A DNA stretch of 64,000 nt from Chryseobacterium sp. ERMR1:04 (GTDB lineage Bacteria > Bacteroidota > Bacteroidia > Flavobacteriales > Weeksellaceae), in assembly GCF_001297705.1 (NCBI RefSeq), contig NZ_LIRF01000003.1, forward strand, positions 1,550,001 to 1,614,000, given 5' to 3'. A model generated the notes under the pieces. The model saw only the letters and a program-made list of their open reading frames with translations. It had not been told where the DNA came from and did no database searches. This document shows, in pieces, positions 26,715 to 35,752 of this stretch; positions within the stretch are counted from its first letter, which is position 1; the number at the start of each line of letters is the position of its first letter. Made by a program: the position numbers and the translations under genes.

Positions 26715-27863
26715 TTACGATTTTTTCGGTTGAGCATTCTTTTGCTTTTGAGCAACAACAGGAGTTCCCGGCTGTAATCTGTCGAAACCGGTAACGATGT
26801 ACTGATCTCCTGCTTTTAGCCCTTTAGAAATAATGAAATTGTCTCCTGCTTTTCCACTTACTTCAATCGGTAACTGAGCTGCTTTTCCGTCTTTTATAGT
26901 GAATACAAAAGTTTTATCCTGAATCGTTCTTGTAGAAGCAATCGGAAGCAAAATAACATTGCTGTAAAACTGTTCCATCACAATTTTTCCGGTGTTTCCA
27001 CTTCTTAATAAGTTATTCGGATTGTTGAACTTTGCTCTTAAAGTAATAGAACCTGTTGTTTTATTAAACTGACCTTCCACAGCATCAATTCTCCCTGTTT
27101 CAGCATATTTCTCCCCACCCGAAAGCAATAGAGAAACTGCAGGCGTATTTTTAATGATCTCATTAATATTGCTTCCAACTGTCTGTTTCTGGAAGTTATT
27201 AAAATCATTTTCACTCATGCTAAAATAGGTATACACCTGATGAATGTCTGATAAAAGCGTGATCGGATCCTGATTGGTTGGCGTTAATAAACTTCCCAAA
27301 CGATAATTGAATCTTCCAATATATCCACTTACCGGAGCTTTAATTGTAGAAAAATTAAGATTGATCTTTGCCGATTCAATAGAAGACATCGACTGGCTTA
27401 CTGCTCCTCTTGCTGCATTATAATTAGCCTCCGCCTCTTTTACCTGAATATCAGAAACCATTTTATTTCTGAATAATTCTTTCTTACGGTCTACATCAAT
27501 TTTCGAAGTTGAAAGATTCGCCTGTGCTGTAATCAACGCTGCCTGCGCACTTTTCAATTGTTCACGGAAAATCTGATCTTCAATTTTAAATAAAGACTGG
27601 CCCGCTCTCACATAATCTCCTTCATCTACAAAAATTTTGGTTAAATATCCCGTCACCTGAGGTCTGATCTCCACATTGGAAACTCCTTCCACAGAAGCCG
27701 CATATTCTCTGGAAACAGAAGCATCTCCCTGTTTTACTATATCCACAGGAAGTTCCGGTGCCTGTTGCTGATAAGATTGGTTTTGATTATTTTTCCTGCA
27801 CCCCGCCAAAACGATCAGCGAGAGGAAAAGTATAGTCGATTTCTGAATAAAAAATCTCTGCAT
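26715..27863 (-). CDS. RND efflux periplasmic adaptor (MFP) lipoprotein
   Basis: A 382-aa lipoprotein; start chosen at MQRFFIQKSTILFLSLIVLA because this gives a signal with lipobox LAGC (Cys22), whereas the longer frame to 27929 adds an unlikely 22-residue extension. Adaptor features in order: VSREYAASVEGVSNVEIRPQ and VTGYLTKIFVDEGDYVRAGQ (lipoyl half), a coiled-coil hairpin (about 100-165), INLNFSTIKAPVSGYIGRF (second lipoyl half), a beta-barrel and a membrane-proximal domain. It links the inner-membrane pump and the TolC-like channel. First gene of the operon. Confidence 0.93.
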   Translation of the reverse strand: MQRFFIQKSTILFLSLIVLAGCRKNNQNQSYQQQAPELPVDIVKQGDASVSREYAASVEGVSNVEIRPQVTGYLTKIFVDEGDYVRAGQSLFKIEDQIFREQLKSAQAALITAQANLSTSKIDVDRKKELFRNKMVSDIQVKEAEANYNAARGAVSQSMSSIESAKINLNFSTIKAPVSGYIGRFNYRLGSLLTPTNQDPITLLSDIHQVYTYFSMSENDFNNFQKQTVGSNINEIIKNTPAVSLLLSGGEKYAETGRIDAVEGQFNKTTGSITLRAKFNNPNNLLRSGNTGKIVMEQFYSNVILLPIASTRTIQDKTFVFTIKDGKAAQLPIEVSGKAGDNFIISKGLKAGDQYIVTGFDRLQPGTPVVAQKQKNAQPKKS

Positions 27864-28055
27864 AACAATAATTCCTTTAAATTTTACGGGGCAAAATTCG
27901 TTCGAAAAAAGTTGTACAGAAATATTCAAAAAACCTCTTGATTTGTCAAAAAGACTCCTTATTTTGAGTAAGTATGAGAAATGTCAGGTTATTTTATTTT
28001 TTATACAGATTATTTTTTGTGAGTGTTTTTTATTTTTTTGAAAATTTAGTATTTA

Positions 28056-28120
28056 AGTTTTGGCTAAAGCCATTGATTTTGGTTTATTGATTAAACGGAC
28101 TAAAGTCCGTTCCTGTTGAT
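28056..28120. repeat. Dispersed palindromic repeat (ggctaaagcc / ggactaaagtcc type)
   Basis: tttggctaaagccattgatt and cggactaaagtccgttcctg match the second module of the tandem array at 18017-18966. The rest of the 27864-28240 gap contains no recognised gene. Confidence 0.75.
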
Positions 28121-28240
28121 TTAGTTTTGTGCTGATTTTTCTTTTATCTTAACACAAAAAGTCAAGACTGGAAACTTTCGCTAAAAATGATTTTGATTCT
28201 CTATAAGATATCAAAGGGAGTTATCAAAAATATTTAATCT

Positions 28241-29155
28241 TTAATACAAATCATCTCTCTTATACTCCAAAGGAGATTTACCTACATGTTTTTTGAAAAA
28301 TTTGCTAAAAGACGCCTGATCAGAAAACTTCAATTGGGTAGCTACTTCATTTACGTTGGCGGTCGAGTTTTTAAGCAACAATCTGGCTTCTACAGCCAAC
28401 ACTTGGTGGATAATATCTCTGGGAGATTTAAACATGGTTTTATTGATGACTTTCGTTAAATATTTTCGGCTGATGCAAAGTTCATCCGCATAAAACTGAA
28501 CACTATGCTGATCTTTAAAATGTTCCCGAACTAAGGTAAAAAAGCTCGTGGTGATTTCATCTTCTCGAGAGGTAACCTGATGAGATTTTTCTGTTTTCTT
28601 GAAATAATTATCAACCTCATAAATAACCAGCGAAAAGTGATGCCATATCATTTCGTTGAAATAATAATTCTCTTTTTCTGTGTTATTCAATACCTTCAAT
28701 TCATCCAGATGAAATTCCATCTTGCGAAAAAGATCAGGTTCATTTTTAATTACATTGGTGTCTATTGATAGGCTCCTCAATATATCGCTCGATCTATAAT
28801 TAAAACCGGCATTCGAAATAAAGTCTACCGAAAAGAAAATGTACTTTCCTACGTAATCATCCGAAACTTCTTCTATCCAAAAGGTTTCAGACATCGGACA
28901 AAAGATAATATCTCCTGCCGAACTTGTATAGCGTCTATCATCAATTCTGAACTGCTCGTGTCCTCCTTTCACCAAAATCAAGCAAAAATATTCAGCACGG
29001 TTCGGAACATTCAGGTTCATCGCATAGTTCGCACTGTCAATCGTCATGACCACAAACTCTTTAATTCTGAGATCAAATTCTACTTCTTTAAGAAGTTCTT
29101 CAAAAGTGAAATTGGAGACAAAGTCAGAAGGCTCAACAGTGCTTTTCTTAGGCAT
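28241..29155 (-). CDS. AraC family transcriptional regulator
   Basis: A 304-aa regulator: an N-terminal cupin-like ligand domain (RAEYFCLILVKGGHEQFRID, RRYTSSAGDIIFCPM) and a C-terminal double helix-turn-helix (about 205-300) with YADELCISRKYLTKVINK and ATQLKFSDQASFSKFFKKHV and then KSPLEYKR. It lies upstream of, and on the same strand as, the efflux operon, so it is a candidate regulator of it (inference). Start MPKKSTVEPS. Confidence 0.9.
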   Translation of the reverse strand: MPKKSTVEPSDFVSNFTFEELLKEVEFDLRIKEFVVMTIDSANYAMNLNVPNRAEYFCLILVKGGHEQFRIDDRRYTSSAGDIIFCPMSETFWIEEVSDDYVGKYIFFSVDFISNAGFNYRSSDILRSLSIDTNVIKNEPDLFRKMEFHLDELKVLNNTEKENYYFNEMIWHHFSLVIYEVDNYFKKTEKSHQVTSREDEITTSFFTLVREHFKDQHSVQFYADELCISRKYLTKVINKTMFKSPRDIIHQVLAVEARLLLKNSTANVNEVATQLKFSDQASFSKFFKKHVGKSPLEYKRDDLY

Positions 29156-29290
29156 TTCGATGAAAATTTTGCACGAAATTAGTGAATAAAATCTGTCAAC
29201 TATTAAATACTCTATTGAAAAACTGAATCATCCTTTTTCAAATTGTTTAACAACAAGCCATTGCTTATTTTACAAACTTCGACGTAATTT

Positions 29291-30037
29291 TTATATTTCA
29301 ATAATCAATTCCTTCTCGTATCCATTATACTTTTCATCGATGTAACCATGAGGATTACAAATAACTTCCGTTTCTCCAATTGTATACCTACAAGGCGTGT
29401 GAATATGCCCATGAATCCAATACAAAGGTTGATATGCAAGAATAAAATCTTCAAGGTTCGAGGCATATGCTGAAGTGAGTGGATCGTTTTTATATTTCTC
29501 CGGAACAGACTGAATACTTGGTGCATGATGTGTAACCACAATATTTTTCATGCCTTTTGAATTCTCAAGGCTTTCCTGCAGCCATAATTTGGAGAGCTGA
29601 TGAATTTTAAAAGTATCAATCGTTCTCATTTTTGAATAAGAAGGATCTCGCGTTATCTTTTTATAATCATTCATTTTCGGCTGGCAAATCATTCCGTAAT
29701 GCATTGGATTTCCAAATATTGAAAAATCTGTCCATAATGTTGCACCATGAAAACGAACTCCCTCAATATCTACAAAAGAATCTTCCAAAACAAAAACATT
29801 GGAACTCTGAGCAGCAGCCTTTATTTTATTCAATGTTTTCGGATATGAACCTTTATAATATTCATGATTGCCCAACACGTAAATCACCGGTTTATTCGGA
29901 ATTTTAGATTTGATCCATTCAATTCCTTTGGTTCCTAGATTTACATCGCCAGCAAGCACAACCAAATCAGCATTATCAAAAGACAGATCGGTTAATCCAA
30001 ATTCTTGATGAAGGTCGCTGATGATTTGTATTTTCAT
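29291..30037 (-). CDS. Metallophosphoesterase
   Basis: A 248-aa calcineurin-like phosphoesterase. The start at MKIQIISDLHQEFG places the first metal motif (DxH) at residue 8, as usual; the longer frame to 30088 is not supported. All metal motifs are present: ISDLHQ, LAGDVNLG, LGNHEYY, VVTHHAPS and IHGHIHTP. It probably hydrolyses a phosphomonoester or cyclic nucleotide; substrate unknown. Divergent from the methyltransferase at 30188. Confidence 0.9.
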   Translation of the reverse strand: MKIQIISDLHQEFGLTDLSFDNADLVVLAGDVNLGTKGIEWIKSKIPNKPVIYVLGNHEYYKGSYPKTLNKIKAAAQSSNVFVLEDSFVDIEGVRFHGATLWTDFSIFGNPMHYGMICQPKMNDYKKITRDPSYSKMRTIDTFKIHQLSKLWLQESLENSKGMKNIVVTHHAPSIQSVPEKYKNDPLTSAYASNLEDFILAYQPLYWIHGHIHTPCRYTIGETEVICNPHGYIDEKYNGYEKELIIEI

Positions 30038-30187
30038 TTTGCTAAAATAAGAAAGAATCATAATTCTTACCCCATTTTCCGTGTACACGATTTTAAATTA
30101 AGGATTAATTTAAGTCTTTTTTAATATTTAAAATTATTAAATTCATAGCAAAATTATTAAATTTAATCCACCTAAAAATTACAAATT

Positions 30188-30955
30188 ATGCCTTGGAATC
30201 CTGAGATTTATAATCAATTTAAAAATATTCGTTTCAAACCATTTTTTGATCTTGCCGAGCTGATTAAAGACGAAAAGCAGATGAAAGCGATTGATCTGGG
30301 TTGTGGAACAGGCGAACAAACCGCCATTCTTACGGAGAAATTTCCGGATGCTACATTCATTGGAATTGATTCATCAAGTGAAATGCTTGAAAAGTCTAAA
30401 ACGTTGGAAAATGATCGAATGCATTTCCGACAAGCCACAACGGAAGAAATCCTGAATAGTGATGAAAGCTGGGATCTTATTTTCAGTAATGCGGCTTTAC
30501 AATGGTCTGACGGTCATCAAAACCTGTTTCCGAAATTAATTTCTAAGCTAAAAACTGATGGCCAGTTAGCCATCCAAATGCCGTATCAGCCAGGTAATAT
30601 TCTGAATCAAATTCTGTTTGAACTTGCCAATGAAGAACCTTTCAAATCACAACTCAACGGCTGGAACCGACCTTCTGCAGTTCTTACGATAGATGAATAT
30701 GCTCAAATCTTATTCGATAACGGGATTGAAGAGTTGAATCTTTCTCAAAAAGTCTACCCTATTATTGCGGAAGACCATGAGACTTTATTTAATTTTATTT
30801 CAGGATCGGCTCTGATACCTTATTTGGAGAAATTGAATGAGGAACAGAAAATAACTTTTACAACAGAATTTAAGCACCAAATTGCAAAGAACTTTCCGAA
30901 GCTTCCGGCGATTTATTCTTTTAAGAGGATTTTGATGTATGGGAGAAAAAAATAA
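30188..30955 (+). CDS. tam: Trans-aconitate 2-methyltransferase-like SAM-dependent methyltransferase
   Basis: A 255-aa cytosolic class I methyltransferase. The start MPWNPEIYNQFKNIRFKPFF is the typical Tam N-terminus. SAM-binding motif I is AIDLGCGTGEQTAI, motif II FIGIDSSSEML, and post-motif FSNAALQWSDGHQNLFPKL. In Tam the product is a methyl ester of trans-aconitate, which relieves inhibition of aconitase. Length matches the family. It is followed by a terminator hairpin. Confidence 0.85.
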   Translation: MPWNPEIYNQFKNIRFKPFFDLAELIKDEKQMKAIDLGCGTGEQTAILTEKFPDATFIGIDSSSEMLEKSKTLENDRMHFRQATTEEILNSDESWDLIFSNAALQWSDGHQNLFPKLISKLKTDGQLAIQMPYQPGNILNQILFELANEEPFKSQLNGWNRPSAVLTIDEYAQILFDNGIEELNLSQKVYPIIAEDHETLFNFISGSALIPYLEKLNEEQKITFTTEFKHQIAKNFPKLPAIYSFKRILMYGRKK

Positions 30956-30962
30956 TTATAAA

Positions 30963-30991
30963 ATCGGCTTGAACTCAAACTTCAAGCCGAT
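30963..30991. terminator. Hairpin between convergent genes
   Basis: ATCGGCTTGAA, loop CTCAAAC, TTCAAGCCGAT: an 11-bp perfect stem between tam and the convergent gene ending at 31009. A T-rich tract on either side is weak. Confidence 0.6.
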
Positions 30992-31008
30992 ATCATTTAT
31001 GTAAGACG

Positions 31009-32265
31009 CTACCAATTTGTAATTCCTCCAACTTGAATATCAAAGTCTTTCCCATTATAGAAAAATGCAAAGTAACAGGCATAAGATGCGATCAAAACTA
31101 ACAACAATATAAATGTGGCTATTTTATAGCCTCCTGATTTCGCTTCTTTATCTCTACTATTTGGGTTATATCTGTTAAAATCTGAAAAATCATTTCCGTA
31201 TTTTTGATTTGGTCTTGCTTTATCATTTACATTACCGCTGGATGTTGAAACGAAGCGTAAAGAATCTACATTTTTATTTTGATTAATTGTATTTGAAAAT
31301 ACTCTTTTATTTTCCTGATAAAGCTTTTTCGCCGACTCCACATTGCCTTCAGACTTTAATTTCTGAATAACATTCTCAATTTTTTTTGAATATTGATCAT
31401 ATTCTTCTTTGATCATTTTTATTCCGCCCTCAGAATCTTTGATCTTTTTATCATTTTCCTGATGTCGGATTTTGTTTTGCTCAATCTGTTGAGTAATATC
31501 ATCAATTATTTTTTTCCGGTCTTCAGTTAATTTTTCTTTTTCCTTTTCAAATTCATGAATCAAGCTTTGAACGAGGCGTAATTTTTCTTCCTGAAGCTTC
31601 TCTATCTCTCTTGTAAATCCATTGGCATCTACAATTTTAAAAATACCTTTTTGCTTTACAAACTCGGCAATCTCATGACTTTCAGTAAAATAAATAGTAT
31701 CATAAACATTAAGAAGATCGATCGCTTTATTAAAAAGTTTCTGTAATTGGTCAGGACTTGTTTCGTTGTAAACAACAAGATATTTATGGGTATTCTGAAC
31801 AAAATTAAGATCATTAACATCCTTTAGATTAAACCCGATCTTATCAAAATCCTTAGGCTTATTAATCGAAAACTTATCCGAGTGATTTGTGGTAATAATG
31901 CTTTCTGAAACATTATTATTTTCCAAACTGTCCTGAAACTCATTTAATACATTTATAACCAGACTTTCAGAGCCTATTTTATCTATGAACAATAGACTTG
32001 AGCCAATAAAGGTTCCGCCTCTGTGAGAATTCTGTTCTTTTGCAAATGTATATACCGAATAAGAGATGAGGTTGCATCCCGCAGCAGAATCTTTACGTAT
32101 TGAATAGATTTTACTTTTGGGAAAGAGCATAATAGCATCCGTTTTCAAATCAAATGTTCGGATATCTTTTACGATAGCAGCATTTCCACCCAGAAAAAAA
32201 GACTGTCTGAAGCCATTCGGATTTCCAAAAGTTCCGAATGCAGAGAAAAAATAAGTAGTGCTCAT
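31009..32265 (-). CDS. Coiled-coil, tail-anchored membrane protein of the GTPase operon
   Basis: A 418-aa protein of unknown family. An N-terminal globular domain (about 1-215, beginning STTYFFSAFGTFGNPNGFRQ) is followed by a long charged coiled coil (about 215-330, EKLQEEKLRLVQSLIHEFEK onward), a polar linker, and one membrane helix near the end (IATFILLLVLIASYACYFAF). Its ATG overlaps the upstream GTPase stop by one base (TAATG), indicating translational coupling. It probably acts with that GTPase at the inner membrane; this is inference. Confidence 0.75.
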   Translation of the reverse strand: MSTTYFFSAFGTFGNPNGFRQSFFLGGNAAIVKDIRTFDLKTDAIMLFPKSKIYSIRKDSAAGCNLISYSVYTFAKEQNSHRGGTFIGSSLLFIDKIGSESLVINVLNEFQDSLENNNVSESIITTNHSDKFSINKPKDFDKIGFNLKDVNDLNFVQNTHKYLVVYNETSPDQLQKLFNKAIDLLNVYDTIYFTESHEIAEFVKQKGIFKIVDANGFTREIEKLQEEKLRLVQSLIHEFEKEKEKLTEDRKKIIDDITQQIEQNKIRHQENDKKIKDSEGGIKMIKEEYDQYSKKIENVIQKLKSEGNVESAKKLYQENKRVFSNTINQNKNVDSLRFVSTSSGNVNDKARPNQKYGNDFSDFNRYNPNSRDKEAKSGGYKIATFILLLVLIASYACYFAFFYNGKDFDIQVGGITNW

Positions 32266-33206
32266 TAATTCGTAAAACTAAATTTTAAACGTTCCCAAAA
32301 TGTTCCTTCATAATCTAAATCATAGCCTACAATACTTCTGTACAGCCATTTTGCCAACACCTCAGCGGTAGAAAGATTCAGTAAATTAATTCTCTCTTCT
32401 CCCGTTGCATTTTGCACACTTCCAACCGTATAATAGGTTTTGCTTAAACCATAAGTATTAATTCGCTGTGAAGTCATTGGTAAACGATCCAATATAAAAT
32501 TATCAAGCTCCTCAGCACTTTCTACATCCATTCTTCCGGATTTGTCCCACTTAGAAATAACAAGAACCGCATTTACCGATTTTAGATTTTTACCTTTTCG
32601 TTCGAGTTCATCTAAAAATTCATTGATTAAACTGTCATCTTTATAAGCAGATTCATAGCTCGTTACAATGATAAAAGTAAGTGGTATATTGGCATTCAGA
32701 AAAGTTTCAATACTGCTGTGATAGCTTCCGCCACGCTTAATATCCTTATGATTTTCGCCAGAAGTTTCTAAAAAAGTAAGATCAATGGGAGTTACTTTCT
32801 TGGATTTATTATTAGGTTCAAAAACCAAATCCATCCGGGTCACCTGATCTTTTGTTGTTCTGTTAGGCAAAATACCCTGTCTTATATTTTCAAAAAAGTC
32901 AGATAAAAGAACATTTGCTTCCTTTGTATTAGGAGTTCCCAATTTAGGTCTCAAAACTCCTGCATACGATCTCAGATAATATAACATTGAAGAAAGTATA
33001 ACCGATTTTCCGGATTCTGCCGTTCCAAAAAAGAATACAAAATTGCTTTCTTTATTTTTTATATCATTGGAAATTGTTTTCGCAATCGGAACATAATCAT
33101 CATGAGTATCTTTATTAAATTCAAATGAAAGAGGCTTTAAAGTTTCTTCCATCTCATTATCGTTTTCAAACAACAATGGTTTTAATTTTTCATTACTGCT
33201 TTCCAT
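32265..33206 (-). CDS. P-loop GTPase-like protein
   Basis: A 313-aa protein with nucleotide-binding motifs of a TRAFAC-type GTPase: Walker A/G1 FFGTAESGKSVILSSML (about residues 59-75), a switch-like DLTFLETSGENHKD, and G4-like VLVISKWDKSG (SKWD replacing NKxD). No membrane segment. It is the central gene of a three-gene operon between two membrane proteins. Similar GTPase-centred operons have been proposed as bacterial conflict or stress systems, but no named family was identified here. Confidence 0.75.
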   Translation of the reverse strand: MESSNEKLKPLLFENDNEMEETLKPLSFEFNKDTHDDYVPIAKTISNDIKNKESNFVFFFGTAESGKSVILSSMLYYLRSYAGVLRPKLGTPNTKEANVLLSDFFENIRQGILPNRTTKDQVTRMDLVFEPNNKSKKVTPIDLTFLETSGENHKDIKRGGSYHSSIETFLNANIPLTFIIVTSYESAYKDDSLINEFLDELERKGKNLKSVNAVLVISKWDKSGRMDVESAEELDNFILDRLPMTSQRINTYGLSKTYYTVGSVQNATGEERINLLNLSTAEVLAKWLYRSIVGYDLDYEGTFWERLKFSFTN

Positions 33207-33209
33207 AGC

Positions 33210-34238
33210 TTAGTTATTAGGAATTAAAGTGTTCCCCTTTCTTTTATTATTAAATACGCTGCCTCCATTATTTCTCCCGTTATTATTAGAATCTGTTACC
33301 AATAAAATGATAATTACAATCACAAAATCCAATAAAATACATCCTGCTAACACCACAAACTGGTACATCCCAAAATTTTTAATGGCATGTTCAAAAGCAA
33401 AACCTATTTTTCCGACTTGCTGAGTTTGTGATACAACCGGTTCAAAATGAATTTTTTCATTTCCTAAAACAGTCTGCGCACGGCTTCCTAATTTATTGTA
33501 TTCAGAAAGAGATTCATCAATTAGACCTTGTGACATATCATCTTTTTCCTTCTTAGATAAAAGCAGTAAATCCTGAATATTTTTATTCCATTTTAAAGTC
33601 GCATTATTGATATCTGTTTTCAATGCTCTTTCTTCAGGAGATAAATCCGAGATCATATTATCAATCTGTCTTGCCATTCTTTCTGAAAGATCTTCATAAT
33701 CGGTCCCAACCGGAGTTAATAGATCAACTTTCTGTCCTGTCAGTTTCTCAATATCTCGGATCAATGACTGAGCGCGGGTTCCGATTCCTTTATTTCCTGG
33801 ATCTTTAATCTGCTCCATCAACTGCTTTTTCTTGATTTCGATATTCTGAGTGGTTACTTTATTGTATTTGTAACTCAGTTTTGATTCTACATCGTTTTCA
33901 AGATTTGTGAAATTTTTATTGATTTCACGAAGTTCATCTGTATAAATATCAGTTCTCATAAATCTTGTATACAGCGCATTAAAGTTGGCGATAAAACAAA
34001 AAGAGGCAATAAAAATATAGATTCCTACGAGACTTCCTGTAGGCTTCCCATCTAATTTTGCGTTTCGAAGCATCCAACACAAAAACAAAAGTAAGAGCGA
34101 TAAAACCAATGCGATGACAAACGATGCAGGTCCGAAGATTTGCTGTAGTCCAAGCCAGGTCTGGTAAAAACTTACGCTAATAAGTAATACTGCAAGAACA
34201 CCCAAAAACAGGTCTGCAGGAGTAATTTTTTTATTCAT
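33210..34238 (-). CDS. Multi-pass membrane protein with coiled-coil domain, GTPase operon
   Basis: A 342-aa inner-membrane protein. Three N-terminal membrane helices (about 8-27, 37-58 and 69-88), a helical soluble domain (about 95-270, with EINKNFTNLENDVESKLSYK and QSLIRDIEKLTGQKVDLLT) and one C-terminal helix (VVLAGCILLDFVIVIIILLV) before an Asn-rich tail. It is the first gene of the operon, 3 bp before the GTPase. Family not recognised. A terminator-like hairpin lies in its 5' leader. Confidence 0.72.
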   Translation of the reverse strand: MNKKITPADLFLGVLAVLLISVSFYQTWLGLQQIFGPASFVIALVLSLLLLFLCWMLRNAKLDGKPTGSLVGIYIFIASFCFIANFNALYTRFMRTDIYTDELREINKNFTNLENDVESKLSYKYNKVTTQNIEIKKKQLMEQIKDPGNKGIGTRAQSLIRDIEKLTGQKVDLLTPVGTDYEDLSERMARQIDNMISDLSPEERALKTDINNATLKWNKNIQDLLLLSKKEKDDMSQGLIDESLSEYNKLGSRAQTVLGNEKIHFEPVVSQTQQVGKIGFAFEHAIKNFGMYQFVVLAGCILLDFVIVIIILLVTDSNNNGRNNGGSVFNNKRKGNTLIPNN

Positions 34239-34291
34239 AATGATTGAGTTATTGTTTTAGTTTTTATAATGTTCAAAACTATAAACAACCT

Positions 34292-34320
34292 CAAAAAAAA
34301 AATTACGGCTTCCCGTAATT
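34292..34320 (-). terminator. Terminator-like hairpin in the 5' leader of the GTPase operon
   Basis: On the minus strand AATTACGG, loop GAAG, CCGTAATT, then nine T. It is a strong intrinsic terminator 54 nt before the ATG at 34238, with no minus-strand gene upstream. It may be an attenuator or end a short leader RNA. Confidence 0.65.
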
Positions 34321-34566
34321 CCTGTTTTTATCTTTACTTCTAAAAAAAACACATTATATTTCACTAAAATTTGATTTAAAATAATAAATAAAAGCTTTTT
34401 TTGTAAATTTATACATCATAAGACCTTACCATTCACAAATACCTAATGCCATGTTAACTCATACAATCTACAGAGCCCTAAAAACTTGGGAAATATCAAG
34501 CAATATTTATAAAAAGAGATTCTATCTGAATTTATATTAGAATTATTTGATCTTGTATCCTGGCTT

Positions 34567-35004
34567 ATGAAAATATATATACCCAACACTTATCATTATT
34601 CAATGAGCCACTATTTTTGTTTTGCAGTAATTACAAAAAATTATGCTACTTTTTTAAAGGCCCTTACCCTATTAAAGTTTACCATTTATTATATCACATT
34701 TTCATATTTCATCCTAGAATATCTATACCAATACAACCTTGAATCCGATATTTTTTACTTGAATCATATCTGTATTTTTTCAGACATTTATTTTCTTATT
34801 CCTCATGCATTGGAGGAAAGAAGATTGTTTATTTCAGTTGTCTTCATCTTATTATTGTTTTTAATCCCAACCTTGATTCTTATAAGATCCAATTCATTCA
34901 TTAGTAAAATTCGTATTTATCTTTTTAGAGGTCTTTCATTATTATCTTTCTATATTTCTTTTATTAATTCGGGATGCGGCATTGATAAAATAAAAATCAA
35001 CTAG
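34567..35004 (+). CDS. Small hydrophobic membrane protein before the histidine kinase
   Basis: A 145-aa protein with about four hydrophobic segments (LTLLKFTIYYITFSYFILEY, LFISVVFILLLFLIPTLILI and others) and no recognised family. It ends 4 bp before the histidine kinase start, so it is probably co-expressed. The kinase lacks a sizeable sensor, so this protein could supply the membrane sensing part; that is inference. The start is uncertain: MKIYIPNTYHY is the first ATG, and MSHYFCF lies 12 codons further in. Confidence 0.55.
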   Translation: MKIYIPNTYHYSMSHYFCFAVITKNYATFLKALTLLKFTIYYITFSYFILEYLYQYNLESDIFYLNHICIFSDIYFLIPHALEERRLFISVVFILLLFLIPTLILIRSNSFISKIRIYLFRGLSLLSFYISFINSGCGIDKIKIN

Positions 35005-35008
35005 CGAT

Positions 35009-35752
35009 ATGATACGGATAGGTATTGGGATGCTGTTCTTAATTACGCTATTTATATCATTATTAATTATCATTTATTTAAAAAACAGCAAAAATAATAA
35101 GCAAAAAATAATGCAGCTCATTCGGAATACTCAAACAGAATGTTGGGAAAATACATTGTATTTACAAGAAAAAGACCGGGAACGCTTGGCAGAAGAGCTC
35201 CATGATAATATTATATCACGTCTTAATCTTATCCGATTGAATACTGATTATAAAAATATGAATGAATTAAGTGTAGACTTAAAAAATTCAATGCAAATCA
35301 TACGCGAACTATCACATAATCTTACACCTCCAGATCTGGAGGAAATAGAATTAATTGATCTGATTGCAGATTATCTAGAACAAATTAATAAAAATATTGA
35401 AGTTAAATATTACCATCATATTTCTAGAAATACCCCAATAAATACACAAACGAAATTAAATATTTTTAGAATATTACAGGAATTGATTAATAATATTTTA
35501 AAACATGCCCATGCTACTCAAATTGATATTTCTCTAAGAATATCATCAAATCACCTCATCTTAACAGCAAGAGATAATGGCTGTGGTTTCTCTATGGAAA
35601 GTAGCTGTAGAGGAATTGGCTTAAGGAGTATTCATTCAAGGGCAAAGCTAATTAAAGCCGTTTATAAATTCAAAACTACATCCGAGAAAGGAACAAATTT
35701 TATTATCTGTGTATCAATCAAAAGTAACAAAAATGAAAAATATAAAAATTAA
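35009..35752 (+). CDS. Sensor histidine kinase, NarL-partner type
   Basis: A 247-aa membrane kinase: one N-terminal membrane helix (about 4-23), then the dimerisation helix with phospho-acceptor His65 in RLAEELHDNIISRLN, and an HATPase domain (N box ELINNILKHAHATQ, G1 DNGCGF, G2 RGIGLRSIHSRAKL). No extracellular sensor domain is present. It overlaps the response regulator start by 20 bp, so the pair is coupled. Neighbouring genes are the GTPase operon and the R-body cluster, either of which could be its target. Confidence 0.9.
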   Translation: MIRIGIGMLFLITLFISLLIIIYLKNSKNNKQKIMQLIRNTQTECWENTLYLQEKDRERLAEELHDNIISRLNLIRLNTDYKNMNELSVDLKNSMQIIRELSHNLTPPDLEEIELIDLIADYLEQINKNIEVKYYHHISRNTPINTQTKLNIFRILQELINNILKHAHATQIDISLRISSNHLILTARDNGCGFSMESSCRGIGLRSIHSRAKLIKAVYKFKTTSEKGTNFIICVSIKSNKNEKYKN

